NCBI RefSeq assembly: GCF_002803065.1 | Contig: NZ_NNBL01000020.1 | Coordinates: 84,763-148,762, forward strand | DNA length: 64,000 bases | Direction of reading: 5' to 3' | Origin: Streptomyces sp. CB01635 | Lineage (GTDB): Bacteria; Actinomycetota; Actinomycetes; Streptomycetales; Streptomycetaceae | Part shown: in pieces, positions 24,897-32,777 of the stretch | Layout: every line of letters starts with the position of its first letter | Position numbering within the stretch: position 1 is the first letter of the stretch | Position numbers and translations under genes: made by a program | Notes under the pieces: model-generated | What the model was told of the DNA's origin: nothing | The model's database searches: none | What the model saw: only the letters and a program-made list of their open reading frames with translations

Positions 24897-25508
24897 GTGT
24901 CCACTCGACCCGCAGGCCACAAGGCCATCGTCGAGGCTGCCCGGCAGGAGTTCTCCGAGCGCGGCTACGGGACCACCTCGATCCGCGACATCGCCCAGCG
25001 CGCCGGGGTGAGCCTGTCTGCCCTGTACTACTACTACAAGGGCAAGCAGGACTTGCTGGTCGCCATCCTCGACGACGGTCTCGACGCCTACTTCGGTGCG
25101 TGCGACGAGGCGTTGGAGGCGGCGGGCGACGATCCGGCCGAACAGCTGGAGGCGCTCGTCGCGGCGACCGTGCGGTTCCGTACGGAACACCCCGTGAAGA
25201 GCAGCATCGTGCTGACCGAGGGGCGCAGCCTGGAGCCCGAGCACCTGGCGCGCTACCGGAAGAACGAGGCGCGCGGCAGCCGGCAGTTCCGCGACGTCGT
25301 CGAGCTGGGCGTTGAGCAGGGCATCTTCCTCACCCGCTACCCGGACGACGCCCGGCGCGCGGTGATCGCCATGTGCAACGCCATCGGGGAGTGGTACCAG
25401 TCCGAGGGACCCGTATCCGTGGACGAGTTGGTGGAGCGGTACGTGGCCCTGGCGCTGACCGTGGTCGAGTACCGCCCGCGCGCGGTACGCCGGCCCGCGC
25501 GTGCCTGA
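24897..25508 (+). CDS. TetR-family regulator divergent from the CoA ligase
   Basis: 203 residues. The DNA-binding head is KAIVEAARQEFSERGYGTTS followed by IRDIAQRAGVSLSALYYYYK (residues 9-48). The tail YKGKQDLLVAILDDG is typical of the FadR/KstR2-like group that controls fatty acid and sterol genes. GTG 24897 has GGAG four bases upstream (the GGAGAGCT context). The divergent layout with the ligase and the operator at 24824 point to control of that ligase. The ligand is probably an acyl-CoA made by the ligase, by analogy with the family. Confidence 0.88.
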   Translation: MSTRPAGHKAIVEAARQEFSERGYGTTSIRDIAQRAGVSLSALYYYYKGKQDLLVAILDDGLDAYFGACDEALEAAGDDPAEQLEALVAATVRFRTEHPVKSSIVLTEGRSLEPEHLARYRKNEARGSRQFRDVVELGVEQGIFLTRYPDDARRAVIAMCNAIGEWYQSEGPVSVDELVERYVALALTVVEYRPRAVRRPARA

Positions 25509-25521
25509 CATCGAAACCGCG

Positions 25522-26820
25522 TCACCCCGCAGGGGCGGCCGTCACATGCGGAGATCCGTCGTCGTCCAGGAACTCGATCACCGCGAGAGCGATGAGCGCG
25601 CAGAGAGCGATCCACACGATGACGACGCCCGTCGGACGGTCCCACACCAGCATGATCACGGCCGACACGGCGACGACCGTCCAGTTGAGCCACGTCTTCG
25701 CCCGGTGCACCCACGCCCCCACCGGCCCGCCGGTGAGGCCCGCCGCGTCGCGCACCGCGCCGATGCCGCCGCGCCACATGGCCTTGACCCGGGTCGCCGC
25801 ACGGCCGTCGCCGCTCAGCCAGGCCGCGAGCGCCACCACGATGCCGACGGTGATCAGCATGCGCACCGTCGTCCGCAGGAACCGCACGAGCGCGTCGTAA
25901 ACGGCGCCGGCGGCCGGCTGCGACACCTCGGAGGGCAGCCCGTCGAGATAGAAGGCGCGGAAGACCCACAGGCCGATGCCGAGGATCGCGGCGCCCACCG
26001 CGATCGCGATCCCGGCCGCCACCAGCGCGCGCCGCTTGCGGACGGCCAGGAGGACGGCGCAGGCGGCGAGGACCAGGGTGATGACGGGCAGCCAGACCCC
26101 CATGAGCTGGAGCAGCCGGAAGCCCTTCTTGATCTTGCCGATGGAGTCGGATGTCATGACCGTGAAGTCGGTGTGCACCTCGGGGATCTTTGAGGCGACC
26201 CCGAGGCCGCGGTCGACGAGCCGCTGCTTCGCCTCGTCGATGACGGGCGCCAGGTCGATCGTCACCGCGTCGTTCGTGAGCTTGACGGCGCCGCCGCCGC
26301 TCCCGGTCAGCGCCTTGTCGACCGCCGTGTGCACGCGCCGGTTGAGGCCGGTCCACAGCTTCTCGAACGAGTCGCTCGACACGAACTTCTGGACGATGTT
26401 GTGCACAAAGCCGCTGAGTCCGCTGGTGAGCGGGCCGCTCAGCCTGCCCAGTGCCTTTTCGAGCCTCGGCCGGTCGGCGGGTGCCACGTCGCTGAGGAGC
26501 GCCTTGAGATCGATGTTCTCCATGACGACGTTCGTGACACGGTTCGTGACAGCCGCCTGCACATCGGGATCGGAAGCGAGCGGCTCCATCGTCGCCACAT
26601 AGCGATCGGTGTCTCCGACGATGTCGCTGGCCCATGTCGCGACCGCGCTGAGCGGCGTCAGGATCGCCACGAGGACGATCAGCAGGCCGGCGAAGAACGA
26701 GCGCAGATGGTGCCGGGGCCGGGCCGGCGCCGCGGCCTCCAGCTGAGCGACCCGGGCGCGCAGCGCCGTCATGTCGTCGCTGGTGTCCGCCGGGGGACGG
26801 TCGTCACGGTCCGGTGTCAT
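25522..26820 (-). CDS. Large membrane protein of unknown function
   Basis: About 432 residues. A cytoplasmic head with a short coiled coil (MTALRARVAQLEAAAPARP) precedes a first helix (residues 43-65, FFAGLLIVLVAILTPLSAVA). An extracellular region of about 170 residues follows, rich in short helices (VTNRVTNVVMENIDLKALLS). Four further helices lie between 225 and 410, for example VWLPVITLVLAACAVLLAV and WTVVAVSAVIMLVWDRPTG. It resembles actinobacterial 'integral membrane protein' families with no known role. No start has a good ribosome site; ATG 26820 is chosen, with 26838 as alternative. Its stop is 13 bp from the TetR stop at 25508. Confidence 0.7.
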   Translation of the reverse strand: MTPDRDDRPPADTSDDMTALRARVAQLEAAAPARPRHHLRSFFAGLLIVLVAILTPLSAVATWASDIVGDTDRYVATMEPLASDPDVQAAVTNRVTNVVMENIDLKALLSDVAPADRPRLEKALGRLSGPLTSGLSGFVHNIVQKFVSSDSFEKLWTGLNRRVHTAVDKALTGSGGGAVKLTNDAVTIDLAPVIDEAKQRLVDRGLGVASKIPEVHTDFTVMTSDSIGKIKKGFRLLQLMGVWLPVITLVLAACAVLLAVRKRRALVAAGIAIAVGAAILGIGLWVFRAFYLDGLPSEVSQPAAGAVYDALVRFLRTTVRMLITVGIVVALAAWLSGDGRAATRVKAMWRGGIGAVRDAAGLTGGPVGAWVHRAKTWLNWTVVAVSAVIMLVWDRPTGVVIVWIALCALIALAVIEFLDDDGSPHVTAAPAG

Positions 26821-26907
26821 GTACTCATGGGATGGCATGCGGTGGCCGAGGGCCCGCTGGACTAGTGCGTATGGGCGGCCACCGCACTCCGTCACCCGTC
26901 ACCCCTG

Positions 26908-28731
26908 TCACGGAGTGACGATCGCGAAGTCCGGATCGTTCTCGTCGAGGACCGAGAGCAGGGTGTCGAGGGCGCCCAGGTCGCCCGAGTGATAGACGCC
27001 GTGGAGACCCTTCCCGGCCAGCAGGGTGAGGAGTTGGGGCTTCGTCAGCGTGAGGGAGAGGTCCGCGCTGTCGGCGGGCCGGGTCGTACGGGTGTGGACC
27101 AGGACCCCGTTGTGCAGCGTCATGCGGTACATCTCGCCCAGGTCCGACAGATGCCAGTGCAGGGTGAGCGAGTGGTCCCACGCCCTCGGCCCGTCGACCC
27201 GGACCGCGAGCGAGTCGAAGAGCTGCTCGATGTTCAGCGCGTCGCCCATGTTGCCGCCGCCGATGCTGGTCGCCCTGACCTCGCCGCGCAGCTCCTGGGC
27301 GCCGGTGAGGTAGCAGTTGCGCCAGGTCGCGCACTCCGCGCCGTGCGCGAGCCGCTCGAAGGTCTCCGCGAGCAGCTCCTTGGCGTCAGCGCTGTCCGGC
27401 GCGGCGAACACGGCGTGCCTCAGGAGCTGGGCGGCGAACCGCAGATCGCCCTCCTCCAGGTACGTACGCGCCTTGCCGAGCACCGCTTCGAGCCCGCCCA
27501 TGCAGTCGACGTAGCGTTCGGCGGTCTCGGTGGGCGGGTGCTCCCACAGGGATGCGGGATTGCCGTCGTACCAGCCCATGTAACGCTGGTAGATGGCCTT
27601 CACGTTGTGGCTGACGGAGCCGTAGTAGCCGCGCGCGTGCCAGGCCGCGGAGAGCGCGGGCGGCAGCTCGATCAGCTCGGCGATCTCCGCCCCCGTGTAT
27701 CCCTGGTTGAGCAGGCGCAGCGTCTGGTCGTGCAGATACGCGTACACGTCGCGCTGCTCGGCGAGGAACGACCTGATGCGGTCCGAGCCCCAGGTCGGCC
27801 AGTGGTGCGAGGCGAACAGGACGTCCGCGTCGTGGCCGAAGAGCTCGATGGCCTCGTTGAGGTAGCGGGCCCAGATCCGGGCGTCGCGGACCACTGCGCC
27901 GCGCAGGGTCAGGATGTTGTGCAGGTTGTGCGTGGCGTTCTCGGCCATGCACAGGGCGCGCCGCTGCGGCAGCAGGAAGTTCATCTCCGACGGCGCCTCG
28001 GTGCCCGGGGTCATCTGGAAGCGGAACACGACGCCGTCGAGGGTCAGTTCCTGTCCTGTGTGCCGGACCTCGACCGTGGGCGCCATCAGCCCCGCGGTGC
28101 CGGTGGACGCGGTGAAGCCGAGCCCCATGCCCACGAGACCCTCGGGCCCGCGCTCCAGGTTGGCGCCCGTGTAGTAGGTGCCGCGGCGCAGCATCGCCGC
28201 ACCCGCGTACACGTTCTCCGCGACGGAATGCTCCATGAAACCCTGTGGAGCGATCACGGGTACGTCGTCGTCGGCTCCGATGACGCCGAGCACACCGCCG
28301 AAGTGGTCGAGGTGGGAGTGGGTGAACACGACGGCGGCGACGGGCCGTTCGCCGCGCTGCGACCGGTAGAGCTCCAGCGCGGCGGCCGCCGTCTCCGCGG
28401 AGGCGAGCGGGTCGACGACCACGACACCGTGGTCGCCCTCGATCAGCGTCATGTTGGAGAGGTCGAACCCGCGTACCTGGAAGACGCCCTCGGTCACCTC
28501 GAACAGGCCTGCCCGCGCGCACAGTTGGGACTGCCGCCACAGGTTCGGGTGCGCGGTGTCGGGACAGTCCTCGTCGAGGAACGCCGTGTCGTCGAAGTTC
28601 CACACGACACGACCGTCCTCGGCCGTGACCGTCGAGGAGAGCGGCGGAGAGACAAGGCCCCGGTCCGCCTCCTCGAAGTCGGACCGGTCGGCGAAGTCGG
28701 GGGCGGAGTCGGGGGTGTCGGAGGTGGTCAC
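26908..28731 (-). CDS. Alkyl-sulfatase-like metallo-beta-lactamase-fold hydrolase
   Basis: A 607-residue enzyme of the type III linear alkylsulfatase family (SdsA1-like), which cleaves sulfate from primary alkyl sulfates such as dodecyl sulfate using two zinc ions. The zinc motif THSHLDHFGG (H-x-H-x-D-H) lies near residue 170. ENATHNLHNIL, ASHHWPTWG and the helical dimerisation region (YQRYMGWYDGNPASLWEHPP) follow. The C-terminal 120 residues form the SCP2-like alkyl-binding domain. There is no signal peptide, so it acts in the cytoplasm. GTG 28731 is chosen because GGGAG lies 6 nt upstream; the frame is open further but that extension belongs to a peptidase-like remnant. Confidence 0.88.
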   Translation of the reverse strand: MTTSDTPDSAPDFADRSDFEEADRGLVSPPLSSTVTAEDGRVVWNFDDTAFLDEDCPDTAHPNLWRQSQLCARAGLFEVTEGVFQVRGFDLSNMTLIEGDHGVVVVDPLASAETAAAALELYRSQRGERPVAAVVFTHSHLDHFGGVLGVIGADDDVPVIAPQGFMEHSVAENVYAGAAMLRRGTYYTGANLERGPEGLVGMGLGFTASTGTAGLMAPTVEVRHTGQELTLDGVVFRFQMTPGTEAPSEMNFLLPQRRALCMAENATHNLHNILTLRGAVVRDARIWARYLNEAIELFGHDADVLFASHHWPTWGSDRIRSFLAEQRDVYAYLHDQTLRLLNQGYTGAEIAELIELPPALSAAWHARGYYGSVSHNVKAIYQRYMGWYDGNPASLWEHPPTETAERYVDCMGGLEAVLGKARTYLEEGDLRFAAQLLRHAVFAAPDSADAKELLAETFERLAHGAECATWRNCYLTGAQELRGEVRATSIGGGNMGDALNIEQLFDSLAVRVDGPRAWDHSLTLHWHLSDLGEMYRMTLHNGVLVHTRTTRPADSADLSLTLTKPQLLTLLAGKGLHGVYHSGDLGALDTLLSVLDENDPDFAIVTP

Positions 28732-28739
28732 TTCGGTCT

Positions 28740-28990
28740 CCCAAGGATGGTGTCGGCGGCGCGCTTCAGTGCCGGAGGACGCGCGCAGGAACAGCGCCAC
28801 CACCTGCGCCATGTGCTCGATCTCGGAGGGTCCACGCTCTCGTCCGGGGCGTGGACCAGGCACTGCGGTTCCTCCACGCCCATCAGGAGCCGTACACCGC
28901 CATGGCCGGAGCGGCCCGCGGACTCGCCACCGACGCGGTCGTCATCAGCGCCGGCGTGCCCCACTTCACGGCGGCGCCGTGACCGGTGCC
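28740..28990 (-). pseudogene. Possible C-terminal remnant of an M20-type peptidase
   Basis: Minus-strand frames contain VEEPQCLVHAPDESVDP and, in another frame, SEIEHMAQVVALFLRASSG. Together they resemble the end of M20 dipeptidases (H-A-P-D/N-E-S-V-D, then E-x-x-x-x-x-x-x-x-F-L). A frameshift at about 28825 separates the halves. The rest of the 28732-29169 gap has no gene, apart from the dyad at 29069-29092. Confidence 0.3.
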
Positions 28991-29068
28991 GCCGCCCTCG
29001 TCCGCGGTCCCGGTTCGTCGGACGGGACATCCATGGTGGTCATACGGGCCCTCCCAGGTCGCGTCGTT

Positions 29069-29092
29069 GCACAAAATTGGCATAGCTTGTGC
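29069..29092. promoter_or_regulatory. AT-rich dyad GCACAA-N12-TTGTGC
   Basis: A perfect 6-bp inverted repeat around an unusually AT-rich core (AAATTGGCATAGC) in otherwise GC-rich DNA. It may be a promoter/operator for leftward transcription toward the alkylsulfatase. The cognate regulator is unknown. Confidence 0.35.
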
Positions 29093-29169
29093 CGTTTCGC
29101 ACCTGCTGTCGGGTCGGCCCGTACGCACGAGGGGTGCGGCGGGACCCGATCCGCGCCGTCCCCGGACGG

Positions 29170-29553
29170 TCAGCTCTCGGTCAGATGCCGCACCAGCACC
29201 GGCACATGGCTGTGTTCGATGTCCTTGACCGAGGTGACCAGCGTGACCGTGCCCGTACGGGCCATCGCGCGCAGCTTGTCCGTCAGCTCCACGCGGTCCG
29301 GCTCCGCGAGCTCGTCGCGGTAGCGGCGCTCGAACTCCTGGAAGCGGGATGTGCGGTCCTCGTGGTACCAGGAGCGCAGCGCGGAGGACGGTGTCAGGTC
29401 CTTCATCCACGCCTGGACGTCGGCCCGTTCTTTGGAGACGCCGCGCGGCCACAGGCGGTCCACCAGGACCCGGGTTCCGTCGTCCGCCGAGGGCGGATCG
29501 TAGACCCGGCGGACGCGGAAGTGCGGTTCGGAGCTCTTGGAGCGTTCTGTCAT
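29170..29553 (-). CDS. DUF488-family protein
   Basis: A 127-residue soluble protein. It carries the DUF488 signature: VRRVYDPPSADDGTRVLVDR, LWPRGVSKERADVQAWMKDL, the SSALRSWYHEDRTSRFQEFE region and a final VTLVTSVKDIEHSHVPVL. The W-P-R-G motif and the H-D pair are conserved across the family, whose biochemical role is not established (possibly nucleic-acid or thiol related). ATG 29553. It is divergent from the HdeD-like gene, with a 137-bp shared promoter region. Confidence 0.88.
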   Translation of the reverse strand: MTERSKSSEPHFRVRRVYDPPSADDGTRVLVDRLWPRGVSKERADVQAWMKDLTPSSALRSWYHEDRTSRFQEFERRYRDELAEPDRVELTDKLRAMARTGTVTLVTSVKDIEHSHVPVLVRHLTES

Positions 29554-29690
29554 GGCCCAATTGTGCGGAGTTTCCCGGCGTCGTGTCCGCGGTTGTCCGC
29601 CGCTCCGGTGACGGCCCCCGGATGCCGGAGGCGTACGTCGTTCGCCTCACCCGAGTGGCGGGCGCGCCGACGTCGTGTGAACAGTCGGAC

Positions 29691-30323
29691 ATGACGCACG
29701 CACCGCACGAACCCCGAACCCCGGCGGCCGAAGAGACCCGCGAGGAGCGCACTTCCCCGCCCGAGGGTCCCCTCGGGCGCCTGGCTCAATCCGCCTGGCA
29801 AGTAGTGCTCCTGGCAGGCATAGCCGCCCTGATCCTGGGCGTACTGGTCCTGGTCTGGCCCGGGGCGTCCCTGTTCGCCGCCGGAGTGCTCTTCGGCGTG
29901 TATCTCCTGGTCACCGGCGTATTCCAGCTGGTGGCCGCGTTCGGCACGCATGTCACCACCGGGCTGCGCGTGATGGCCTTCATCAGCGGCGCGGTGTCGA
30001 TCCTGCTCGGCCTGTTCTGCTTCCGCGGGGCGACGCAGTCGATCCTGCTGCTCGCGCTGTGGATCGGTATCGGCTGGCTGTTCCGCGGCATCACCCAGAC
30101 CGTCGCGGCCGTCTCCGACGAGGCGATGCCGGCGCGCGGCTGGCAGATCTTCCTCGGCGTCGTGAGCGCGCTGGCCGGTGTGGTCCTGATCGTCTCGCCG
30201 TTCGAGTCCGTCGCCGTACTCACCCTGGTCGGCGGCTGCTGGCTGCTGGCGGTCGGCGTCGTGGAGATCGTCACGGCGTTCCAGCTGCGGAGCAAGGCGA
30301 AGCGGATTCCGCACGGGGTGTGA
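29691..30323 (+). CDS. HdeD-like (DUF308) membrane protein
   Basis: A 210-residue membrane protein. A charged head (1-32) precedes six hydrophobic helices arranged as three DUF308 repeats: VVLLAGIAALILGVLVLVWP, GVLFGVYLLVTGVFQLVAAF, RVMAFISGAVSILLGLFCF, LLALWIGIGWLFRGITQTVA, a GVVSALAGVVLIVSP helix, and GGCWLLAVGVVEIVTAFQL. In enterobacteria HdeD is linked to acid resistance; in streptomycetes the role is not established. ATG 29691 lacks a clear ribosome site. A strong hairpin follows at 30349-30382. Confidence 0.85.
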   Translation: MTHAPHEPRTPAAEETREERTSPPEGPLGRLAQSAWQVVLLAGIAALILGVLVLVWPGASLFAAGVLFGVYLLVTGVFQLVAAFGTHVTTGLRVMAFISGAVSILLGLFCFRGATQSILLLALWIGIGWLFRGITQTVAAVSDEAMPARGWQIFLGVVSALAGVVLIVSPFESVAVLTLVGGCWLLAVGVVEIVTAFQLRSKAKRIPHGV

Positions 30324-30348
30324 CGGGGGTCCTGAAGGCCGGTACGCG

Positions 30349-30382
30349 CGCGCCGGGCGCCCACATCGGGACGCCCGGCGCG
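30349..30382. terminator. Bidirectional hairpin between convergent genes
   Basis: CGCGCCGGGCG (30349-30359) pairs perfectly with CGCCCGGCGCG (30372-30382) across 12 nt. It lies between the HdeD-like stop (30323) and the convergent ABC-2-like stop (30407). Confidence 0.7.
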
Positions 30383-30406
30383 ACGGCTCCGGTCTGTCGG
30401 TGACGG

Positions 30407-31555
30407 TCACACCGCGACCGTCTCCTCCATCTCTTCCTCTGCCGCCTCTTCCGCTGCTGCCTCTTCTTCTGCTGCCGCCGTGGAGCGGGCAGGCGCCTGA
30501 GTCACGCTGTGCGTGACGTGCTGCCGGGGCTCGACCTCGACGGCACCGCGCCGCCGCTCCGTGAGCGCGGCAAGCCCCGTCAAGGCCAGGCCGACGACGA
30601 GCCAGACAGCCAGTGTCCACACGTTCCTGGCCAGGTCGTGGCTGCCGAAGTAGAGCAGGCTGCGCGAGCCCTCGACAAAGCCGGCACCGTTCCAGAAGGC
30701 GTGCAGGGTGCCGAAGAAGCCGTTCTGCAGCTCGGGCCGGTAGAGGCCGCCGGAGCTGGTGAAGTTCAGCATCACGAACAACACCATGAGCGCGAGCGTC
30801 GTCCACCGCTTCAGGAACGTGTGCAGACCCACGCCGATGAACAGAATGCCCGCCGAGTAGAGCCAGGACATGGCCCACATGCCCCACAGGCCGTGGTGGG
30901 CCAGGTGGAACACGGGTCCCGCGAGAGCCGCTCCGACGAGGCCGACCACGCCGGACACACCGACCACGAGCGCGGCCCGCGTCCGCATCGACAGGGCGGA
31001 CCCCGCCGCGCCGATCACGGCCACCGACGCGTACGAGCCGATGCTCAGCGCCACCAGCAGGAAGAACAGCCCCTGACCCGTCGGGTCGTCCGAGACGGTC
31101 GGGGTCACGTCCGTCACCTTGAGCGGCACGCCCTGCTGCGTGGCGACGGGGGTGAAGATCTTCTCGGCGGTGATCGCGCTCATGTCGGACCCGGCGGTGG
31201 CGACGATCAGCTCGGGGGACTTCGCGCTCAGGACGTACGCGCCGTCGATGTCACGGGACTGAAGCTGCTCCACGGCCGCCGGGCGGCTGTCGAGCGTACG
31301 GACGTCGAGCGCGTCGCCGGCCTTGTCCTTCACCGTCTGGGCGAAGACCTTCGCCTCGGGCCCCGCCCCGACGACCGCCACCGGCAGATGGTGCGGCTCG
31401 GGCGCCACGAAGGCCCCCATGTACGCGAGCCCCATGCCCAGGCACATCAGCAGCGGGGTGATGAGGTGGGTCAGCACATGGCGCAGCGCCGGATTCCGCA
31501 CGCCGTGCACGGCGCCCGCGGACTCGGAGCGATGTGCCTTGTGATCGGCGGGCAT
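30407..31555 (-). CDS. YhgE/Pip- or DUF3533-like membrane protein with acidic tail
   Basis: A 382-residue membrane protein. One N-terminal helix (LITPLLMCLGMGLAYMGAFV) is followed by an extracellular domain of about 130 residues (AVVGAGPEAKVFAQTVKDKA), then five or six helices between 175 and 345 in the ABC-2 membrane-component style (FFLLVALSIGSYASVAVIGA). The last 30 residues are almost only Ala and Glu. YhgE/Pip-type proteins act in envelope or secretion functions, but the role here is not known. GGAGGT 7 nt before ATG 31555 fixes the start. A TTGTA-N3-TACAA operator lies upstream at 31602-31614. Confidence 0.75.
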   Translation of the reverse strand: MPADHKAHRSESAGAVHGVRNPALRHVLTHLITPLLMCLGMGLAYMGAFVAPEPHHLPVAVVGAGPEAKVFAQTVKDKAGDALDVRTLDSRPAAVEQLQSRDIDGAYVLSAKSPELIVATAGSDMSAITAEKIFTPVATQQGVPLKVTDVTPTVSDDPTGQGLFFLLVALSIGSYASVAVIGAAGSALSMRTRAALVVGVSGVVGLVGAALAGPVFHLAHHGLWGMWAMSWLYSAGILFIGVGLHTFLKRWTTLALMVLFVMLNFTSSGGLYRPELQNGFFGTLHAFWNGAGFVEGSRSLLYFGSHDLARNVWTLAVWLVVGLALTGLAALTERRRGAVEVEPRQHVTHSVTQAPARSTAAAEEEAAAEEAAEEEMEETVAV

Positions 31556-31601
31556 GGGCAGGACCTCCAGCTGGTTGGGTTGGTGTTTACAACCTTTCAC
31601 G

Positions 31602-31614
31602 TTGTACTCTACAA
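31602..31614. promoter_or_regulatory. Operator TTGTA-CTC-TACAA plus half-site
   Basis: A perfect 5-bp inverted repeat, with a further TTACAAC half-site at about 31587-31593, 32-60 bp upstream of the membrane-protein start. The spacing and sequence suit a TetR/MarR/PadR-type repressor; none is encoded next to it. Confidence 0.5.
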
Positions 31615-31691
31615 CTATCTCGGCGGGATGGGGTACGGGGGAGGGTGTGACGATGGCCACCGCGGCCCCGCGGCGGCCACCGCATGTGCCG

Positions 31692-32582
31692 TCAGCCCTG
31701 CTGGAGCTCGAGCTGGTACTCGTACGTCCGATGCGTCGGCAGGTAGCCGAGTCCGTCGTTCACGGCGCGCATGTGCGTGTTGCTGTCGGCGGTGTCCGTG
31801 AGCAGGCCCCCGAGCTTCGGGTGGCGGCCGCGGGCGCGGAGAACGGCCTCGGCCTTCATCCAGCGCGCGAGGCCGTGGCCGCGGTGCTCGGGCAGCACGC
31901 CCGTGCCGTAGTGCTGTCCGTCGCCCGTGCCGTCGCCGGGGACGACGAGCTCGGTGAACCCCACGACGGTGCCGTCGGAGGCGTCGACCGCCACGACCGT
32001 GTCGAGGTGTTCGCCGCGTTCCTCGACCGCCTTGGCCACCGCACGGACGCGGTCCACGTCCCACGCGACCGTCCCGTAGTCGGTGTCGTCCATGGGCATG
32101 TCGTCCATGGCGCGACGCGACGCGGCGAACGTCGCGGCCAGGTGGTCCGGAACCGTCCCTTCCCAGGAGACGAGCCGGTATCCGGGGTGCTCCGCGCGCG
32201 CCGTCCGAGTGAGGGCCGGGACGTCCGCTTCCGCGAGCGGGAGTCGCGCGTACGTCAGGTTCAGCACCCGGCGGAACCCTCGCGCGGCCAGGAACAGGTC
32301 CGCGGGTGAGCCGTCGTCGGCCGGGGCGGTGAGCGAGCGCCGCCCGTCGTCCTTCGCGGCCGTCACCGCCGCGTCGAGGAGCCGGGTGCCGGCGCCGCGA
32401 CGCCGTTCCGCGGGATGGACCTGGAGGGCCAGCTGGGCGAGATGCCGCTGCCCGTCCCGGTCGATGAGCCGCAGGAACGCGGACCCGACCGGGTTTCCGT
32501 CGGTGTCGGACGCCAGCCAGGCGAGGCGGCGGCCGTCCGGGCCGCCGGACGGATCGGTCAGCGGTGTCAGGTTCAGCGACAA
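31692..32582 (-). CDS. Two-domain GNAT acetyltransferase
   Basis: 296 residues with two GCN5-like folds in tandem. The first (1-130) carries the acetyl-CoA loop ALQVHPAERRRGAGTRLLDA. The second (135-296) carries VLPEHRGHGLARWMKAEAVL, the R/Q-x-x-G-x-G/A motif again, and ends VNDGLGYLPTHRTYEYQLEL. Both loops look able to bind acetyl-CoA. The substrate is unknown; relatives modify antibiotics, polyamines or mycothiol precursors. The TTG start at 32582 is supported by AAGGAG about 6 nt upstream. Confidence 0.85.
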   Translation of the reverse strand: MSLNLTPLTDPSGGPDGRRLAWLASDTDGNPVGSAFLRLIDRDGQRHLAQLALQVHPAERRRGAGTRLLDAAVTAAKDDGRRSLTAPADDGSPADLFLAARGFRRVLNLTYARLPLAEADVPALTRTARAEHPGYRLVSWEGTVPDHLAATFAASRRAMDDMPMDDTDYGTVAWDVDRVRAVAKAVEERGEHLDTVVAVDASDGTVVGFTELVVPGDGTGDGQHYGTGVLPEHRGHGLARWMKAEAVLRARGRHPKLGGLLTDTADSNTHMRAVNDGLGYLPTHRTYEYQLELQQG

Positions 32583-32777
32583 GAGGGCTCCTTGTACAGG
32601 GAGTTGAGGACGCGGCTGAACCTAACCACGGGCGCGCGCCCCCGCAAAGGGATTGACCGCGCGGTCCCCCGGAGCCGGAACCGTCCGCCCGCGCCCATTC
32701 CTTATTTCTGAAACGAGTTCTACTGTGTGCGCCGTCAGGACCGGGACCCGGTGTACCAGCGACCGCCAGGAGGGGCC

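Noticed and set aside
19102..25508. Carboxylase and ligases considered as a polyketide or lipopeptide gene cluster
   Set aside because: No ketosynthase, acyl carrier protein, condensation domain or export gene is present.
26885..26917. CACTCCGT/ACGGAGTG repeat at the end of the alkylsulfatase gene as a terminator
   Set aside because: Only 8-bp arms with a long loop overlapping the stop codon; too weak to list.
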